Shown: positions 18,633 through 27,647, counted from the stretch's first letter. The stretch is DNA of 64,000 bases from Pseudodesulfovibrio sp. 5S69 (GCF_037094465.1 NZ_CP146609.1:1179501-1243500), one strand, 5' to 3'. Numbers and translations are program-made. The notes: generated from the letters alone by a model not told the origin.

Positions 18633-19526
18633 TTACCTAGAAGTGGAGAGCTTCCAAAAATCCTTTCTTCTAGTCAGAGCCTTGGCGAAGGCTTCAGGGG
18701 TCATGCCCCCAATATCAGGGTCTTGAAGTCCTCGGCCTGAATCTTGAGCTATGGCGTTGAAAAGCTCTTGGATTTTAGGTGCGGGCATACGCTGCCCAGC
18801 CCTCAGGGATGTATCCAGGATGAAGCGTGCCCAAGTAAGCTTGACCTGCTGTAAAGAGACATCCGGGATTGATTCGCCTAGGAAGCTCCCGATTTGGGCA
18901 AGCTTGTCCGTTCGCGCCTCCGCTGACCACTTCCGAATCTTTCGAGCTATGCCTTGTTCGGAAATGATGCTCTTATCAAGCTGTATCAGCTTACGGGCCG
19001 CGTCGAGATCGCCATGCCTAGCTCTGAATAAAAGCTCAGGAGGGTTCTCGCCCCAGATGCAATTGCATGGAACCCAAATGAGGATGAAGAAGAGCAGGGC
19101 TGGCGGCGAGTTGTGCCAATCCAAATCCAGGTTGTTTAGTTCTGGGGTCCCGGCTGGCGTGAGAGATAGGAGGAGTGCATGGGCATCTATGTCAGAGGGC
19201 AACGGCTCTTTCTCTGTAAGAATGTCTTGTGGCCCATGCCCGTTAGGGGCCTCTTGCTGGAGAGGTGCGTAGAAAGCGGTAACATCCGCAAGGAGTTTTT
19301 TGTGGCTCCTGTAGTATGAAAACCAAACTTCCGTGTCGGGGATGTTTTCGGGGATGATTCGGATTTCGCCAGAGCGGATGGCGTTGAGCTTATGGAAGAG
19401 GGGCTCCGAGTCACAGGCTAGGAAAATTGCGACGCTGGCCAACAGCGGGGCAACGCCTTCCTTCCATGCCTTCACTTTTGGACCTTCTATTAGGTGGAAT
19501 TCAGATTGGTCTGTCTCAGCGGCCAT
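18633..19526 (-). CDS. Unknown protein, island 1 cargo
   Basis: 297 residues. No family recognised. It has one hydrophobic stretch at about 143-160 (PPALLFFILIWVPCNCIWG) that could be a membrane helix or buried core, and a C-terminal helical half. There is no signal peptide. The start ATG lacks a clear Shine-Dalgarno, so the exact start is uncertain. It lies 241 bp downstream of the GIY-YIG gene on the same strand and ends before a strong terminator, so it could be the last gene of the defence-like operon. Confidence 0.6.
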   Translation of the reverse strand: MAAETDQSEFHLIEGPKVKAWKEGVAPLLASVAIFLACDSEPLFHKLNAIRSGEIRIIPENIPDTEVWFSYYRSHKKLLADVTAFYAPLQQEAPNGHGPQDILTEKEPLPSDIDAHALLLSLTPAGTPELNNLDLDWHNSPPALLFFILIWVPCNCIWGENPPELLFRARHGDLDAARKLIQLDKSIISEQGIARKIRKWSAEARTDKLAQIGSFLGESIPDVSLQQVKLTWARFILDTSLRAGQRMPAPKIQELFNAIAQDSGRGLQDPDIGGMTPEAFAKALTRRKDFWKLSTSR

Positions 19527-19767
19527 GGATGGCGTTTATACTAGCTGAGATTCTTCTGCAAATCAGACGAATTGCTATGATGGGAATGGCGTTGCATTTC
19601 ATGTTTGTTTAGCACCAGTTTTAATGCGGTTCAGGCACATAAAGCATATTTCTTGAGGTAAATTGGTTTGGTCGGCAGGAAGTCCGTTCTGAGGGGGAAA
19701 GATAAAAACATCTGAGTTAGACCATATTGTTAGCGGGTGTACTTAACAAGAAAGGTCGACTCATTAT

Positions 19768-20622
19768 TCACTCGTTATTCTTGGTGCTAGCGGCTTGAAT
19801 TGCTTTTAGTGTTTGCCCGCTGGCGTCTTTCCAGCAAATCCTACCATTCGAGCTGTTGCCCAGGACCACGTCTGAGGCAGCGCTAGGTGACGAGAATAAA
19901 TAGTTTTCAGTGAAGATATATCGACCGCTTTCTTCACGAAACACACCGTTCCTTATGAGATCCTTCCTTAAGTTGGAGGTTGCTTCGTGGCTTGATGGAA
20001 CCTCTTTTAAAACACTCTCTGAGCCTTCAAGCACGACAAAGCCTCCACTTGCCTCATAACCTTTTGCAGAGACACCTTTGGCCTTTATATAAAGAAATTG
20101 TCTTTCCTCTGTTATTTCTTCTGGTTTTTCAAAAACAGATAGGCCAACAAGCGGGAAGACTTTCAACATATCTTGGATGAAGCTTTCCATGTCTGCCACA
20201 TCTGCTTCTGAGAGGTTTGGCTGACTGGAATCATTGGAATTGTCCAGATTGCATTGCTTGGCATCTTTCGCCAATGTGATAAGTCGGCTCTCAAGATATT
20301 TTACATGGGCCTTGTTAAGGCTTTGGTTGCTGGTGACAAAAAATACTGCCCAATTCCAAAAGTCTTTTTGGGCATAGTGTGAATCGAGCCTGGGGCGAAC
20401 CGGGTCTCCCTCGCCGATGTATAACGTCGGCAAGCTGCTGTCTTCAGATGAACCAACCAAAACATAAACCCCAGTCCTTTGGAATTCATCTCGTTTTAAG
20501 GCTTCTTTGTAACCAGAACGGGAGAATACGACACCTATTCCTGTCCAATTTGATTTTTCAATTAGCCTTAGACCGTCTGGGTCACCGCCAGGGAGATAGA
20601 TTTTGATGGAATATGGTGTCAT
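19768..20622 (-). CDS. GIY-YIG-like nuclease with C-terminal DUF4357
   Basis: 284 residues from ATG 20622 (the longer frame to 20841 runs through the methylase gene). A GIY-YIG-type fold is indicated by TGVYVLVGS (about 50-58), LYIGEGDPVRPRLDSH (about 67-82) and a helix with the conserved Glu in VKYLESRLI (about 111). The C-terminal part with LFSSPSAASDVVLGNSSNG and ICWKDASGQTL matches DUF4357. This architecture is common next to restriction-modification and defence genes. It is 67 bp downstream of the Dam-like gene. Confidence 0.8.
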   Translation of the reverse strand: MTPYSIKIYLPGGDPDGLRLIEKSNWTGIGVVFSRSGYKEALKRDEFQRTGVYVLVGSSEDSSLPTLYIGEGDPVRPRLDSHYAQKDFWNWAVFFVTSNQSLNKAHVKYLESRLITLAKDAKQCNLDNSNDSSQPNLSEADVADMESFIQDMLKVFPLVGLSVFEKPEEITEERQFLYIKAKGVSAKGYEASGGFVVLEGSESVLKEVPSSHEATSNLRKDLIRNGVFREESGRYIFTENYLFSSPSAASDVVLGNSSNGRICWKDASGQTLKAIQAASTKNNE

Positions 20623-20689
20623 TTGTTTTTTTATAACCTTGGTTGTTTTTGACGACTGAGCGTGGCTATCGACTTGTTGCCACCTGTTG

Positions 20690-21496
20690 CTAGTTAAAAT
20701 TGATTCGATACATTGCTTCGGTCGTTTTTTTCCGTTTGTCGGCCCTACCGGCCAAGACGCTATGCCGAGAAAGCTGTCTGTATTCGCCAATGCCACTATA
20801 CAAATCATGGATAGATTTATGATCTGCGTTGCAAATAACAATATGAGATCCGCGATTAGCAGCTCTGGCTATTGCCTCGTATAACCTAACTTGATCCGCC
20901 CAACTGAATATGCTCTCATTGTATTTTATGAAATTGTTGTTATTGTGCTTAACCGTATATGGTGGATCAACAAAAACAAAATCGTCTTGATTGGCTTCGT
21001 CGATTATATTCTCAAAATCGGAGCAACGGATTTCGGAATTCTTAAGAGCTGCTGCTGCTCCAAAGAAATCGTCTGTATCAAGAATCACCTTGTTTTTAGT
21101 CCCAATTGGGACGTTGAATTCGCCATTCCTGTTCACCCTGTATAGTCCATTCCAACAGGTTCGATTCAGATACAAGAAGCGAGCAGCCCGTTCTAATGGG
21201 GTGTCATAATTAGTTGATCGTTGAATATAATAGTATTCTTTTGAGTGCTCTCGCTGGTGAGACTCCATAGCCCGGATTAGGTCATTCGGGGAGTCTCGTA
21301 ATACTCTATAGAACTCTATTAATTCAGGGCTGATGTCAGAGATGAGAGACGTCTCAGGTGATAGCTGGAAATAAACAGCGGCCCCACCTAGGAACGGCTC
21401 AATGAATCGTTGGTATGTTGCTGGCGGCTTTAGCTGGTCTTGTGATATCAACCAACGCTTACCGCCTGCCCATTTTAAAAAGGGAATTATCGGCAT
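20690..21496 (-). CDS. D12-class adenine-specific DNA methyltransferase (Dam-like)
   Basis: 268 residues. Motif I FLKWAGGKRWL (6-16), FIEPFLGGAAVYF (about 31-43), LNRTCWNGLYRVN (about 110) and the catalytic motif IV DPPY (about 178) identify an N6-adenine methyltransferase of the Dam/DpnM group, whose usual target is GATC (family knowledge; not deducible here). ATG 21496 follows GGGAAGG. It overlaps the 3' end of the DGQHR gene by 38 bases, so the two are translationally linked and probably act together. Confidence 0.9.
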   Translation of the reverse strand: MPIIPFLKWAGGKRWLISQDQLKPPATYQRFIEPFLGGAAVYFQLSPETSLISDISPELIEFYRVLRDSPNDLIRAMESHQREHSKEYYYIQRSTNYDTPLERAARFLYLNRTCWNGLYRVNRNGEFNVPIGTKNKVILDTDDFFGAAAALKNSEIRCSDFENIIDEANQDDFVFVDPPYTVKHNNNNFIKYNESIFSWADQVRLYEAIARAANRGSHIVICNADHKSIHDLYSGIGEYRQLSRHSVLAGRADKRKKTTEAMYRINFN

Positions 21497-23450
21497 AACC
21501 TTCCCATTCTGCTGTTGCCTCTTCAAGTCGAGAATAGAATTCGTGTTTCAGCCAGTCTATGAACGCATAATTTTCTTCAGAGTAAACTCTCAAGCTGCTT
21601 TTGTGCCCAGGCGTTCTTCTAAGTTCATTGAATGTTAATAACCAATCGAGGTAATACTTTTTCCCTTTTTGCTCGTCAGGCATCGGGATGTTGAAGATTG
21701 ACTCAAAATGCGGCCAGTTGTTCTTTTGCTTTGCAATGTCTTTAAGGTCGACTAAGTCCAGATAGGCTTCCTTTGGCAGTTGATCCTGTGGGCTATAGTC
21801 TTGTTGTTTAGCATAAGCTTTTTCCTTGGCTCTTCGATTGTCGATGCCTTCAGCCCAATAAGCTTTTTCCCCAGATGGTAGCTCTTTTTCTCCATAAACA
21901 TGTTTTAAGTTTGCAATAACATAGTCGGTAATGTCTTCGGTTAATTTGATGATATCTAAATGCGCAGCTTCAGCCCGCCCATCTTTCTTTTGTTGTATGT
22001 AGTCTCTGAAGTCTTCTGATCCGAAATCGGCATATTTACTTGCAACGAGTTCACACAGTCGCCAGTAGTATTCCTTGACTCCTCCTTCGCCGAATTTTCT
22101 TGAGAAGTCTTCCTTAATCTGCTCATCCGAAGCAGTTTTGATGTAGGACCTGACGGGAGTAGTCGATTCGATCAATATGCTTGCTATTTCATCTGTGGGC
22201 ATTGAGTCAAATTCAAGCTCGTCCTTGAAACCTCGGTAACGAATAATTTCGTCAATCAAGAGTAAATGCGCCCTAATTCCAGGGTTTACAGCGATATAAG
22301 AGGGGTTCCCATTGTCCCAACGTTCTGGGTGTGCGTTGCATATTTCTTCAAAATATAGGTTGAGGATCCGTGTGGCCTTTTTGAATGTTTCTTTGTCAGT
22401 CCCTGCTGCAAGAGGGCCAGGAACAAGTGTATTGAGCACAACCTTACCAACAAGGCCAGAGCGAGTCAGGCCATTAACAAATTCGGGCATGGTTAGATTT
22501 CTCAGTCCCCCACCTGCCACGCCTTCAATTTTGAAGCGTTTAAAGAAAACACTTGAGGGCTCTGCGTTCAGCATTTTCACTATGCCGGAAGAGAGGGCTG
22601 AGATCCTCTCCTTGGGGATCTTTGAATCGATTTTGAGGTCAGACATCAAGCTGACTAGAATGCTCTTGGGGACACTTTTCTGTTTGTTGTTGATCGTGAT
22701 GAAGAGATCAGCTTCTTTGTGAGTGGATAGTTTCTCAAAAGCTAGAACAAATAAGCTCTGGTCCAAATACTCGTCTTCTAGATATGAGTATCCATAAAGT
22801 CTGTGCTGCCCGTCAATAATCCATGCGCTCCGGTACTTTTTGGGCAGAGTGATCCAGCCAAACTTGATATTTGGATCAGTGTTTTGCTTGCTTGAGATGG
22901 CATCCCAGCGGGGCGATTCGATTAGGTTAACTAGTATGTTTGTGGGGAAGTATCCCCCTTTTTCGATGTACTTACCGATCTCCTTGATGCGATTTGTCGT
23001 TATCATTCTTTGATATGCAGGTCGGCCATCAGGATGATTAAGGGCTTGGTGGTTAACGAAGGCGATTTTCAGTAGCGCTCTTGGAGTGCAAACGAAACTG
23101 TAAAAAGTTTCGCCTCCAATTTTCCCTTTGATTGCAGGAAGGGTGACATTATCTAGCCCATGTATCTTTTGCCCTTTCAAGAATTCAGATAGGATTTGAT
23201 ATTTTCCTGCTGGGCCCATGTGCTTCAAAAAGGCTTCAAAGTAATCGAGCTCATTTTCAGTGACTATGACAATATTTCCAGAGACCGCTCTCTCAATGTC
23301 TGGTGTGGACCAGATAATGTTATTGGTGATGTACATCCATACAATTTTTAAGGGGGGGAGTTCGACCATACTTTTTATGGAGAGCATTGCGTATAGGCTG
23401 TTGTAGGTAGATGCTTTCATGGATGTCTTTTTGGAGAGAGCGACGCCCAC
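21459..23450 (-). CDS. DGQHR-domain protein, main part (frameshifted from its N-terminus)
   Basis: 663 residues as read, but the first ~40 are out of frame; the gene really continues from the upstream frame 23320-23835. It holds the DGQHR-type signature IIDGQHRLYGY (about 199-209) with the following INNKQKSVP, as in DndB-like/ParB-like nuclease-fold proteins. Deleting one base from the C7 run at 23352-23358 joins the frames as ...RTPPLKIVWMYITNNIIW..., giving about 791 residues. It is overlapped by the Dam-like gene. Possibly a nuclease or a regulator of the adjacent methylase. No signal or membrane segments. Confidence 0.82.
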   Translation of the reverse strand: MGVALSKKTSMKASTYNSLYAMLSIKSMVELPPLKIVWMYITNNIIWSTPDIERAVSGNIVIVTENELDYFEAFLKHMGPAGKYQILSEFLKGQKIHGLDNVTLPAIKGKIGGETFYSFVCTPRALLKIAFVNHQALNHPDGRPAYQRMITTNRIKEIGKYIEKGGYFPTNILVNLIESPRWDAISSKQNTDPNIKFGWITLPKKYRSAWIIDGQHRLYGYSYLEDEYLDQSLFVLAFEKLSTHKEADLFITINNKQKSVPKSILVSLMSDLKIDSKIPKERISALSSGIVKMLNAEPSSVFFKRFKIEGVAGGGLRNLTMPEFVNGLTRSGLVGKVVLNTLVPGPLAAGTDKETFKKATRILNLYFEEICNAHPERWDNGNPSYIAVNPGIRAHLLLIDEIIRYRGFKDELEFDSMPTDEIASILIESTTPVRSYIKTASDEQIKEDFSRKFGEGGVKEYYWRLCELVASKYADFGSEDFRDYIQQKKDGRAEAAHLDIIKLTEDITDYVIANLKHVYGEKELPSGEKAYWAEGIDNRRAKEKAYAKQQDYSPQDQLPKEAYLDLVDLKDIAKQKNNWPHFESIFNIPMPDEQKGKKYYLDWLLTFNELRRTPGHKSSLRVYSEENYAFIDWLKHEFYSRLEEATAEWEGYADNSLFKMGRR

Positions 23451-23835
23451 GACTCAAACGAGATTTGCATTCGACAATGACAACGGTCTCATTGTCTTTG
23501 CCAAATGCATCAATTTGTTTAGTGCCTATTGTCCCATCCTCTCTCTCATAGGTAATCTTAAACTTTTCATCATTAAGTGTTGGATAGCCCATTTTATAAA
23601 AGAGAGTCCAAGCCCTGTCTTCAAGTAATATATCGTGCCTTTTATCTTTTTTGACCCTATATGTATTTTTGTTCGTCCGTTGGATTTTCCAGCCCTGTTC
23701 AAGCCGACTTTCGAGTTCGTGTTTCTTAATCGTTTCCGATTGATAACTCAGTTTTTTCCTTTTAAAAGCGGCAATTCTTTCACTCTTTTCTTCTAACAGG
23801 GGGGAGAAGTCGATCTCATGTGCTTCAAAGGACAT
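23320..23835 (-). pseudogene. N-terminal restriction-endonuclease-like part of the DGQHR gene, cut by a frameshift
   Basis: 171 residues as read. Residues 75-125 show a PD-(D/E)XK-type pattern: an Asp in TKQIDAFGKD (about 109), followed by VVIVECKSR (E-x-K about 121-123). After the seven-C run the frame leaves the conserved path and stops at 23320. The downstream frame resumes immediately, so this is the front of one ~791-residue gene. The cause could be a sequencing error, a real mutation or phase variation at the homopolymer. ATG 23835 lacks a strong Shine-Dalgarno. Confidence 0.75.
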
Positions 23836-24169
23836 AGGCTGCTCTCGAAGTTATAGGTGGTCCTATTCCAGAAGCAGGTACACTAAAAGGCTTATAAAAT
23901 CTATATGGTCACGAACAAGGCTGTGAGAAGCAGAGCCGACAAAGTGGACCCACATATAAATACTAGAGTCGTGTCAATGAGCAGTAAGCTAATCTGACTT
24001 ATATGCTCCACAAGTTTAACCGATGAATGGCGCCTGGTTCGGCCTGTAAATGAAATTCGATATGTCTAAAAAATCAATGATATTATGATCGGTTCAGTTT
24101 GGAGGTAATCGAAGAGCCCTAACAAAGAGTTTTGTTAGGGCTCTGGAGAGTTCAGGTGTGTGAAGAAAG
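23836..24169 (-). terminator. Intergenic region with a 14-bp hairpin (24113-24144)
   Basis: AGAGCCCTAACAAA and its exact complement flank a 4-base loop at 24113-24144, 25 bases after the stop of the XRE/ImmA gene on the minus strand. There is no T run, so termination would be imperfect. The remaining AT-rich 270 bp must carry the promoter of the DGQHR operon; I see no clear consensus. Confidence 0.5.
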
Positions 24170-25555
24170 TTATTCAAACATCCCGGTGAGAAGGTCTACG
24201 TTACGCAAAAAATCCTCTTCTGAGCATTTCATGTAACTTGAGGCTGTGCTTATAGTGATTAATTTTTCTTTGTAGCATTTCGCAACTCTATAAGAGAATA
24301 GCCCCCTCCTAGAAACAGGAACATTGGATATTGGGAAAAGATCAATTCCGAATGACTCTTTTCCGTCCCAACTGCCTCGATCAAGACTTTCATCATTAAT
24401 TCGTTGTGGGGTAACGTTTCTACCAAGTCGGTTGGCAAGATGATACGTTGCACTAGTCACAGAGAAGCCAAATTTTTCTACTGCATTGACAACTAATTCT
24501 GTATCATCCGTAATGCCTGTTGCGAATTTATGATCTATTGGGCCAATGAAATGAACAGCAAAAGCATTGGCTCTTTGCTCCACGTATCTATCGTGATCAT
24601 CAACAGTGTTCATGAACTGCGGGTTCTCGCCAATGTGGTCAAAGGTGTCTACACGAATGTCGTTTAAGTTCTCTTCCGTATCCCATAGCAGGTGGCCGAG
24701 TTCGTGAGCGATGGTCATTCTGCGTATTAAGACATCATCGTGCCGCCGATCATTTGCAACAACGATTGCTCTCATTCCCGCAACTGAAAGCGTTGCGCCA
24801 GCGATGTTTTCAGACAACTCGGTTTGAATGACGGGTATACCGAGCTTTTCACATGTTTCACGAAGGAAGACATGGTCTTGGTCTACCTCAAGCAATTCTC
24901 TGGCCTTTTCTGCTAATTCATACCCAATTCGCCAAGCCCGATAATTAGGATTGCCATATTCAGGGTTCTTTTCAAATAAACATAAAGGATAATCTGCTGT
25001 GAATCCTAGCCAGGATTCCAGCTTAAGCTGTGTTTGAGCTACCCAGGCAGCTTCTGCAAACGCCATGACGTCTTTTTTTTCAATGGTATTGTCGTCACTA
25101 AAGGTTCGCAGCCGATACCCAAATGAATGATTGTCGCTTTTGGGATTGATTGATAACTGAGCATCATCAATGTCAAGCGCATGTGCTATTTTTTGCAATT
25201 CTAAAATTGGAGTTCGGCTGTTAGAATTCTCGGCATCACGAATGGTTTCTTCTGGCACTTGTGTATATCTTGCAAGCTCTTCAATGCTAATTCCAAATGA
25301 TTCACGTGCTGATCTTATAGTGTCCGCGGGCTCATCCCTAAGGCATGGCAAAGAGGCAACACCATATTCCAGTACTTCCATAAGTTTGTCGGGATAATAT
25401 GTTGCAGTCTCAAATGCAGTAAGAACTCTTCCATTTGCATTGCTGTCATGAACGGCTAGGTGGTCTTGGCTGCGAACAAATAACAACTTGGAGTCCTTAA
25501 TGGCTTCCCAGTCGCCGGCCTTCACCTGTGAAATTAATGTCTTCAGCTCATTCAT
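24170..25555 (-). CDS. XRE-family regulator fused to ImmA/IrrE metallopeptidase
   Basis: 461 residues. Residues 1-75 are unassigned. A helix-turn-helix covers about 80-130 (SIEELARYTQVPEETIRDAEN). The ImmA/IrrE peptidase has HELGH at 284-288 within TIAHELGHLLW, plus a later Glu in RYVEQRANAFAVHF. Family members cleave repressors to derepress mobile elements, or act with toxins. ATG 25555 has GAGG upstream. It starts 2 bases after the stop of the 176-residue gene, so they form a two-gene operon. Confidence 0.85.
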   Translation of the reverse strand: MNELKTLISQVKAGDWEAIKDSKLLFVRSQDHLAVHDSNANGRVLTAFETATYYPDKLMEVLEYGVASLPCLRDEPADTIRSARESFGISIEELARYTQVPEETIRDAENSNSRTPILELQKIAHALDIDDAQLSINPKSDNHSFGYRLRTFSDDNTIEKKDVMAFAEAAWVAQTQLKLESWLGFTADYPLCLFEKNPEYGNPNYRAWRIGYELAEKARELLEVDQDHVFLRETCEKLGIPVIQTELSENIAGATLSVAGMRAIVVANDRRHDDVLIRRMTIAHELGHLLWDTEENLNDIRVDTFDHIGENPQFMNTVDDHDRYVEQRANAFAVHFIGPIDHKFATGITDDTELVVNAVEKFGFSVTSATYHLANRLGRNVTPQRINDESLDRGSWDGKESFGIDLFPISNVPVSRRGLFSYRVAKCYKEKLITISTASSYMKCSEEDFLRNVDLLTGMFE

Positions 25556-25557
25556 AG

Positions 25558-26088
25558 CTACCTCGGATACTTCACTGGTCGAGCGGTTTCATCATCCCAC
25601 CCAAGGGAGATTACTTGCCAACCTGATCTTCTAACCACTTTGACTATCTCACTGAGCTGCTCCGCAGTCCTGGGGCCATAACGCCCTGAGCATCCATTGA
25701 GCACAATTGTTTTAGGCGCAGTGATCCACATTTCGCCGCCAGAGTATGCTTTACTTCCGCCTGTCAAATTCGTGTGTTTTGCTTTTTTAAGAGCAAGACG
25801 TTTTGTGGCGTTGGCTTTCTCGTTAACGATTTTGATCCGATCCTTCAGCGCCACCCATAAAAACGGAGGATTGTCCTCAAGTTCAATGCTCGAGGTTGGT
25901 GGTTTCTTGTGCTCTGTAACATGATCAGCTTTAGGTGGAAATCGTCTAACCCCGTGCTGCCACTTGAGTGGTCTCAACTCATCTTCGTGCTGGAGAGTGG
26001 ATAGGTCGGGAGCTTTCGGCTTGTTGTGCTTGCCATATTGAGCGAGTCCAATCCGAATCTCAGAATGTGGTGTCTGCTTGTTGCTCAT
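25558..26088 (-). CDS. Unknown partner of the XRE/ImmA protein
   Basis: 176 residues, basic, no membrane segment or signal. A conserved-looking C-terminal region, TIVLNGCSGRYGPRTAEQL and a WQVISLGWDDET stretch, has the look of a small globular enzyme or binding domain, but I do not recognise it. It is the first gene of a pair with the XRE/ImmA gene (2-base gap), so it could be its substrate, a toxin or an antitoxin. Confidence 0.6.
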   Translation of the reverse strand: MSNKQTPHSEIRIGLAQYGKHNKPKAPDLSTLQHEDELRPLKWQHGVRRFPPKADHVTEHKKPPTSSIELEDNPPFLWVALKDRIKIVNEKANATKRLALKKAKHTNLTGGSKAYSGGEMWITAPKTIVLNGCSGRYGPRTAEQLSEIVKVVRRSGWQVISLGWDDETARPVKYPR

Positions 26089-26438
26089 GAGGCTTATTGC
26101 AATTTTGCGAGTTGTCGTAATGTCTTTTTATCCTAGCCTTTCGACACAATCAACCTCATACGCTACGCCCAGGCAAGGTGTAACGTCAATACAGGGCCTT
26201 CTAAGTCGTATTATAATAGGGTCAAATCTTTTGTTTTGCACTCCCGGATTGATGGGCAATAAGTGTGTTAGTGTGTACACGCTGGCTATTTTTGAAATTC
26301 TAGCCAGCAGTATCCGGCGAAGGCGGGGCGATTTTGGTGGGCCCTCAGGTGGGCCCTTGGGGCCCACCGAGACTCCTTGAAACTACGTGAAGCTACAAAA
26401 AGTTCAATAAAATTAGGTGGTGAAAGCTAGAATTCGCA
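26089..26438. other. Right end of island 1: no gene, relict of an integrase 3' end
   Basis: No convincing gene. TTGGTGGGCCCTCAGGTGGG begins a 23-bp block (26333-26355) that matches the integrase tail region at 16004-16026 in 21 of 23 positions and in the same orientation. A small stem (CTGGCTA with complement) lies at 26281-26306. The weak open frames on both strands look like chance. Confidence 0.45.
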
Positions 26439-26504
26439 CCTGTCACGCCGGAGGCCGCGAGTTCGAGTCTCGTCGGCTCCGCCACTAAAGATCAAGGACA
26501 TCAA
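26439..26504 (+). repeat. att repeat 2 (island 1 / island 2 boundary)
   Basis: A perfect 66-bp copy of 15893-15958, starting at the anticodon loop of tRNA-Asp and lacking the 5' half, so no tRNA is encoded. It continues for another 21 bp shared with att repeat 3, forming the hairpin AAGGACATCAAC-GAAA-complement followed by TTTTTC. Confidence 0.93.
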
Positions 26505-26672
26505 CGAAAGTTGGTGTCCTTTTTCAGTTTTCTGATCCGAGAAACATCGAGCACATCCATCGGACACACTCTGCTTTCGGTAGCAATCGAGTAGGGTTGA
26601 AATGTGAAATTTTGCTATGGTTTTCAGCCAAATGGACTTATCCCGTAGAATTTATATGAAGATTTGAATGGG

Positions 26673-27443
26673 TCATGGATAAGTGAGATTGTGGAGCTGT
26701 TCGATGAAGTTACTAAGAGTGCGTGGGACATGATTTGCTTTGTTGTTCAACAGCACTCTAAATTTGCTGTCCTTCCCAAGGGGGGCATAGTGGAAAATGA
26801 TTCCTGCAATGTAAGCATTATCAGGATCGGTTAGTATTCCTTCCTTGTGAAGGGTGCCATCTTTATTCGATGCGCCTTCAAACTCTACAGGACGATACAT
26901 ATTTTGGTTATATTCCCCATACGCAACCGTGAACAGAATGCCGCTAGCCTTAGAGTTTAGGTGGTAATAATATCTATTGATTTCATCTTCCAACTTACTC
27001 AGCAGTGGAATTTGGCTGCTCAAGTCAACTAATAGGAAGGTTGTCCCCAGTTCAAATTGTTCTTTTTTAAGATTCTGGTTTGTTTTGTCGATTATGATTT
27101 CTGAAATATACTTGGGGGAAAATGGGTCATAGTCATTTCTTGTTCCTTTCAATGGGGTGATATGCGGACCTTCTTTAATGACAAAATCGTTGTCTTTAAG
27201 TTCATCTTCGATCTCAATAAGGCTTGTGAGTGAGTCATTCATGTAATTTTTGTATGAGTAGTCACCACCGAGGAAGCGAAGTGATTTGTTTTCAATGAAT
27301 ATAGCTTCTCCATCTAGAATAATTTTAAAGTCAGGTGTTTTTTTGTCACTTTCTGGGATGTGCGAAATATTAAATGCCTGCTGAAGGCATCGATAGATAA
27401 ATGCTTCTGAATATGCCTCAAATAGTCGCCCTTGAGCGTCCAT
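26673..27443 (-). CDS. PD-(D/E)XK-like protein of unknown function
   Basis: 256 residues. A nuclease-like core is suggested by KKTPDFKIIL (Asp about 38) and AIFIENKSL (E-x-K about 51-53), the PD-(D/E)XK spacing seen in restriction-type enzymes. The rest is alpha/beta with TTFLLVDLSS and ASGILFTVAYG strands. No signal or membrane segments. The ATG has no clear Shine-Dalgarno. It stands alone at the left end of island 2. Nuclease activity is inference. Confidence 0.6.
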   Translation of the reverse strand: MDAQGRLFEAYSEAFIYRCLQQAFNISHIPESDKKTPDFKIILDGEAIFIENKSLRFLGGDYSYKNYMNDSLTSLIEIEDELKDNDFVIKEGPHITPLKGTRNDYDPFSPKYISEIIIDKTNQNLKKEQFELGTTFLLVDLSSQIPLLSKLEDEINRYYYHLNSKASGILFTVAYGEYNQNMYRPVEFEGASNKDGTLHKEGILTDPDNAYIAGIIFHYAPLGKDSKFRVLLNNKANHVPRTLSNFIEQLHNLTYP

Positions 27444-27497
27444 GTTGCTGCAACAACTAACAATTGCTTCGCACTCATTTTTTATTAATTCAGATTT

Positions 27498-27647
27498 TTA
27501 TGAAAGAAATTCGTCATCAGATCCACTGAGGTAAGTGATGAAATCATGATTTAAAAAAGACAGCAGTGGAGATCGAGAGACAGAGTTAATCGCTTGTAGT
27601 GCGAGTGTTAATGCTTCTTTTAAGTTTCGATGATTCGCCGATGTCAT
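27498..27647 (-). CDS. Small protein after the zinc-ribbon gene
   Basis: 49 residues from ATG 27647, preceded by GGATAGGA. It is 19 bp downstream of the zinc-ribbon gene on the same strand. Residues 5-20 form a probable amphipathic helix (HRNLKEALTLALQAINSV). A longer frame to 27806 is mostly the shadow of the zinc-ribbon gene. No family recognised. Confidence 0.4.
   Translation of the reverse strand: MTSANHRNLKEALTLALQAINSVSRSPLLSFLNHDFITYLSGSDDEFLS

Noticed and set aside
26439..26515. Second and third tRNA-Asp genes at the att copies
   Set aside because: Only the 3' half is present (from the anticodon loop on); acceptor and D arm are missing. Same for 44568 and 46212.
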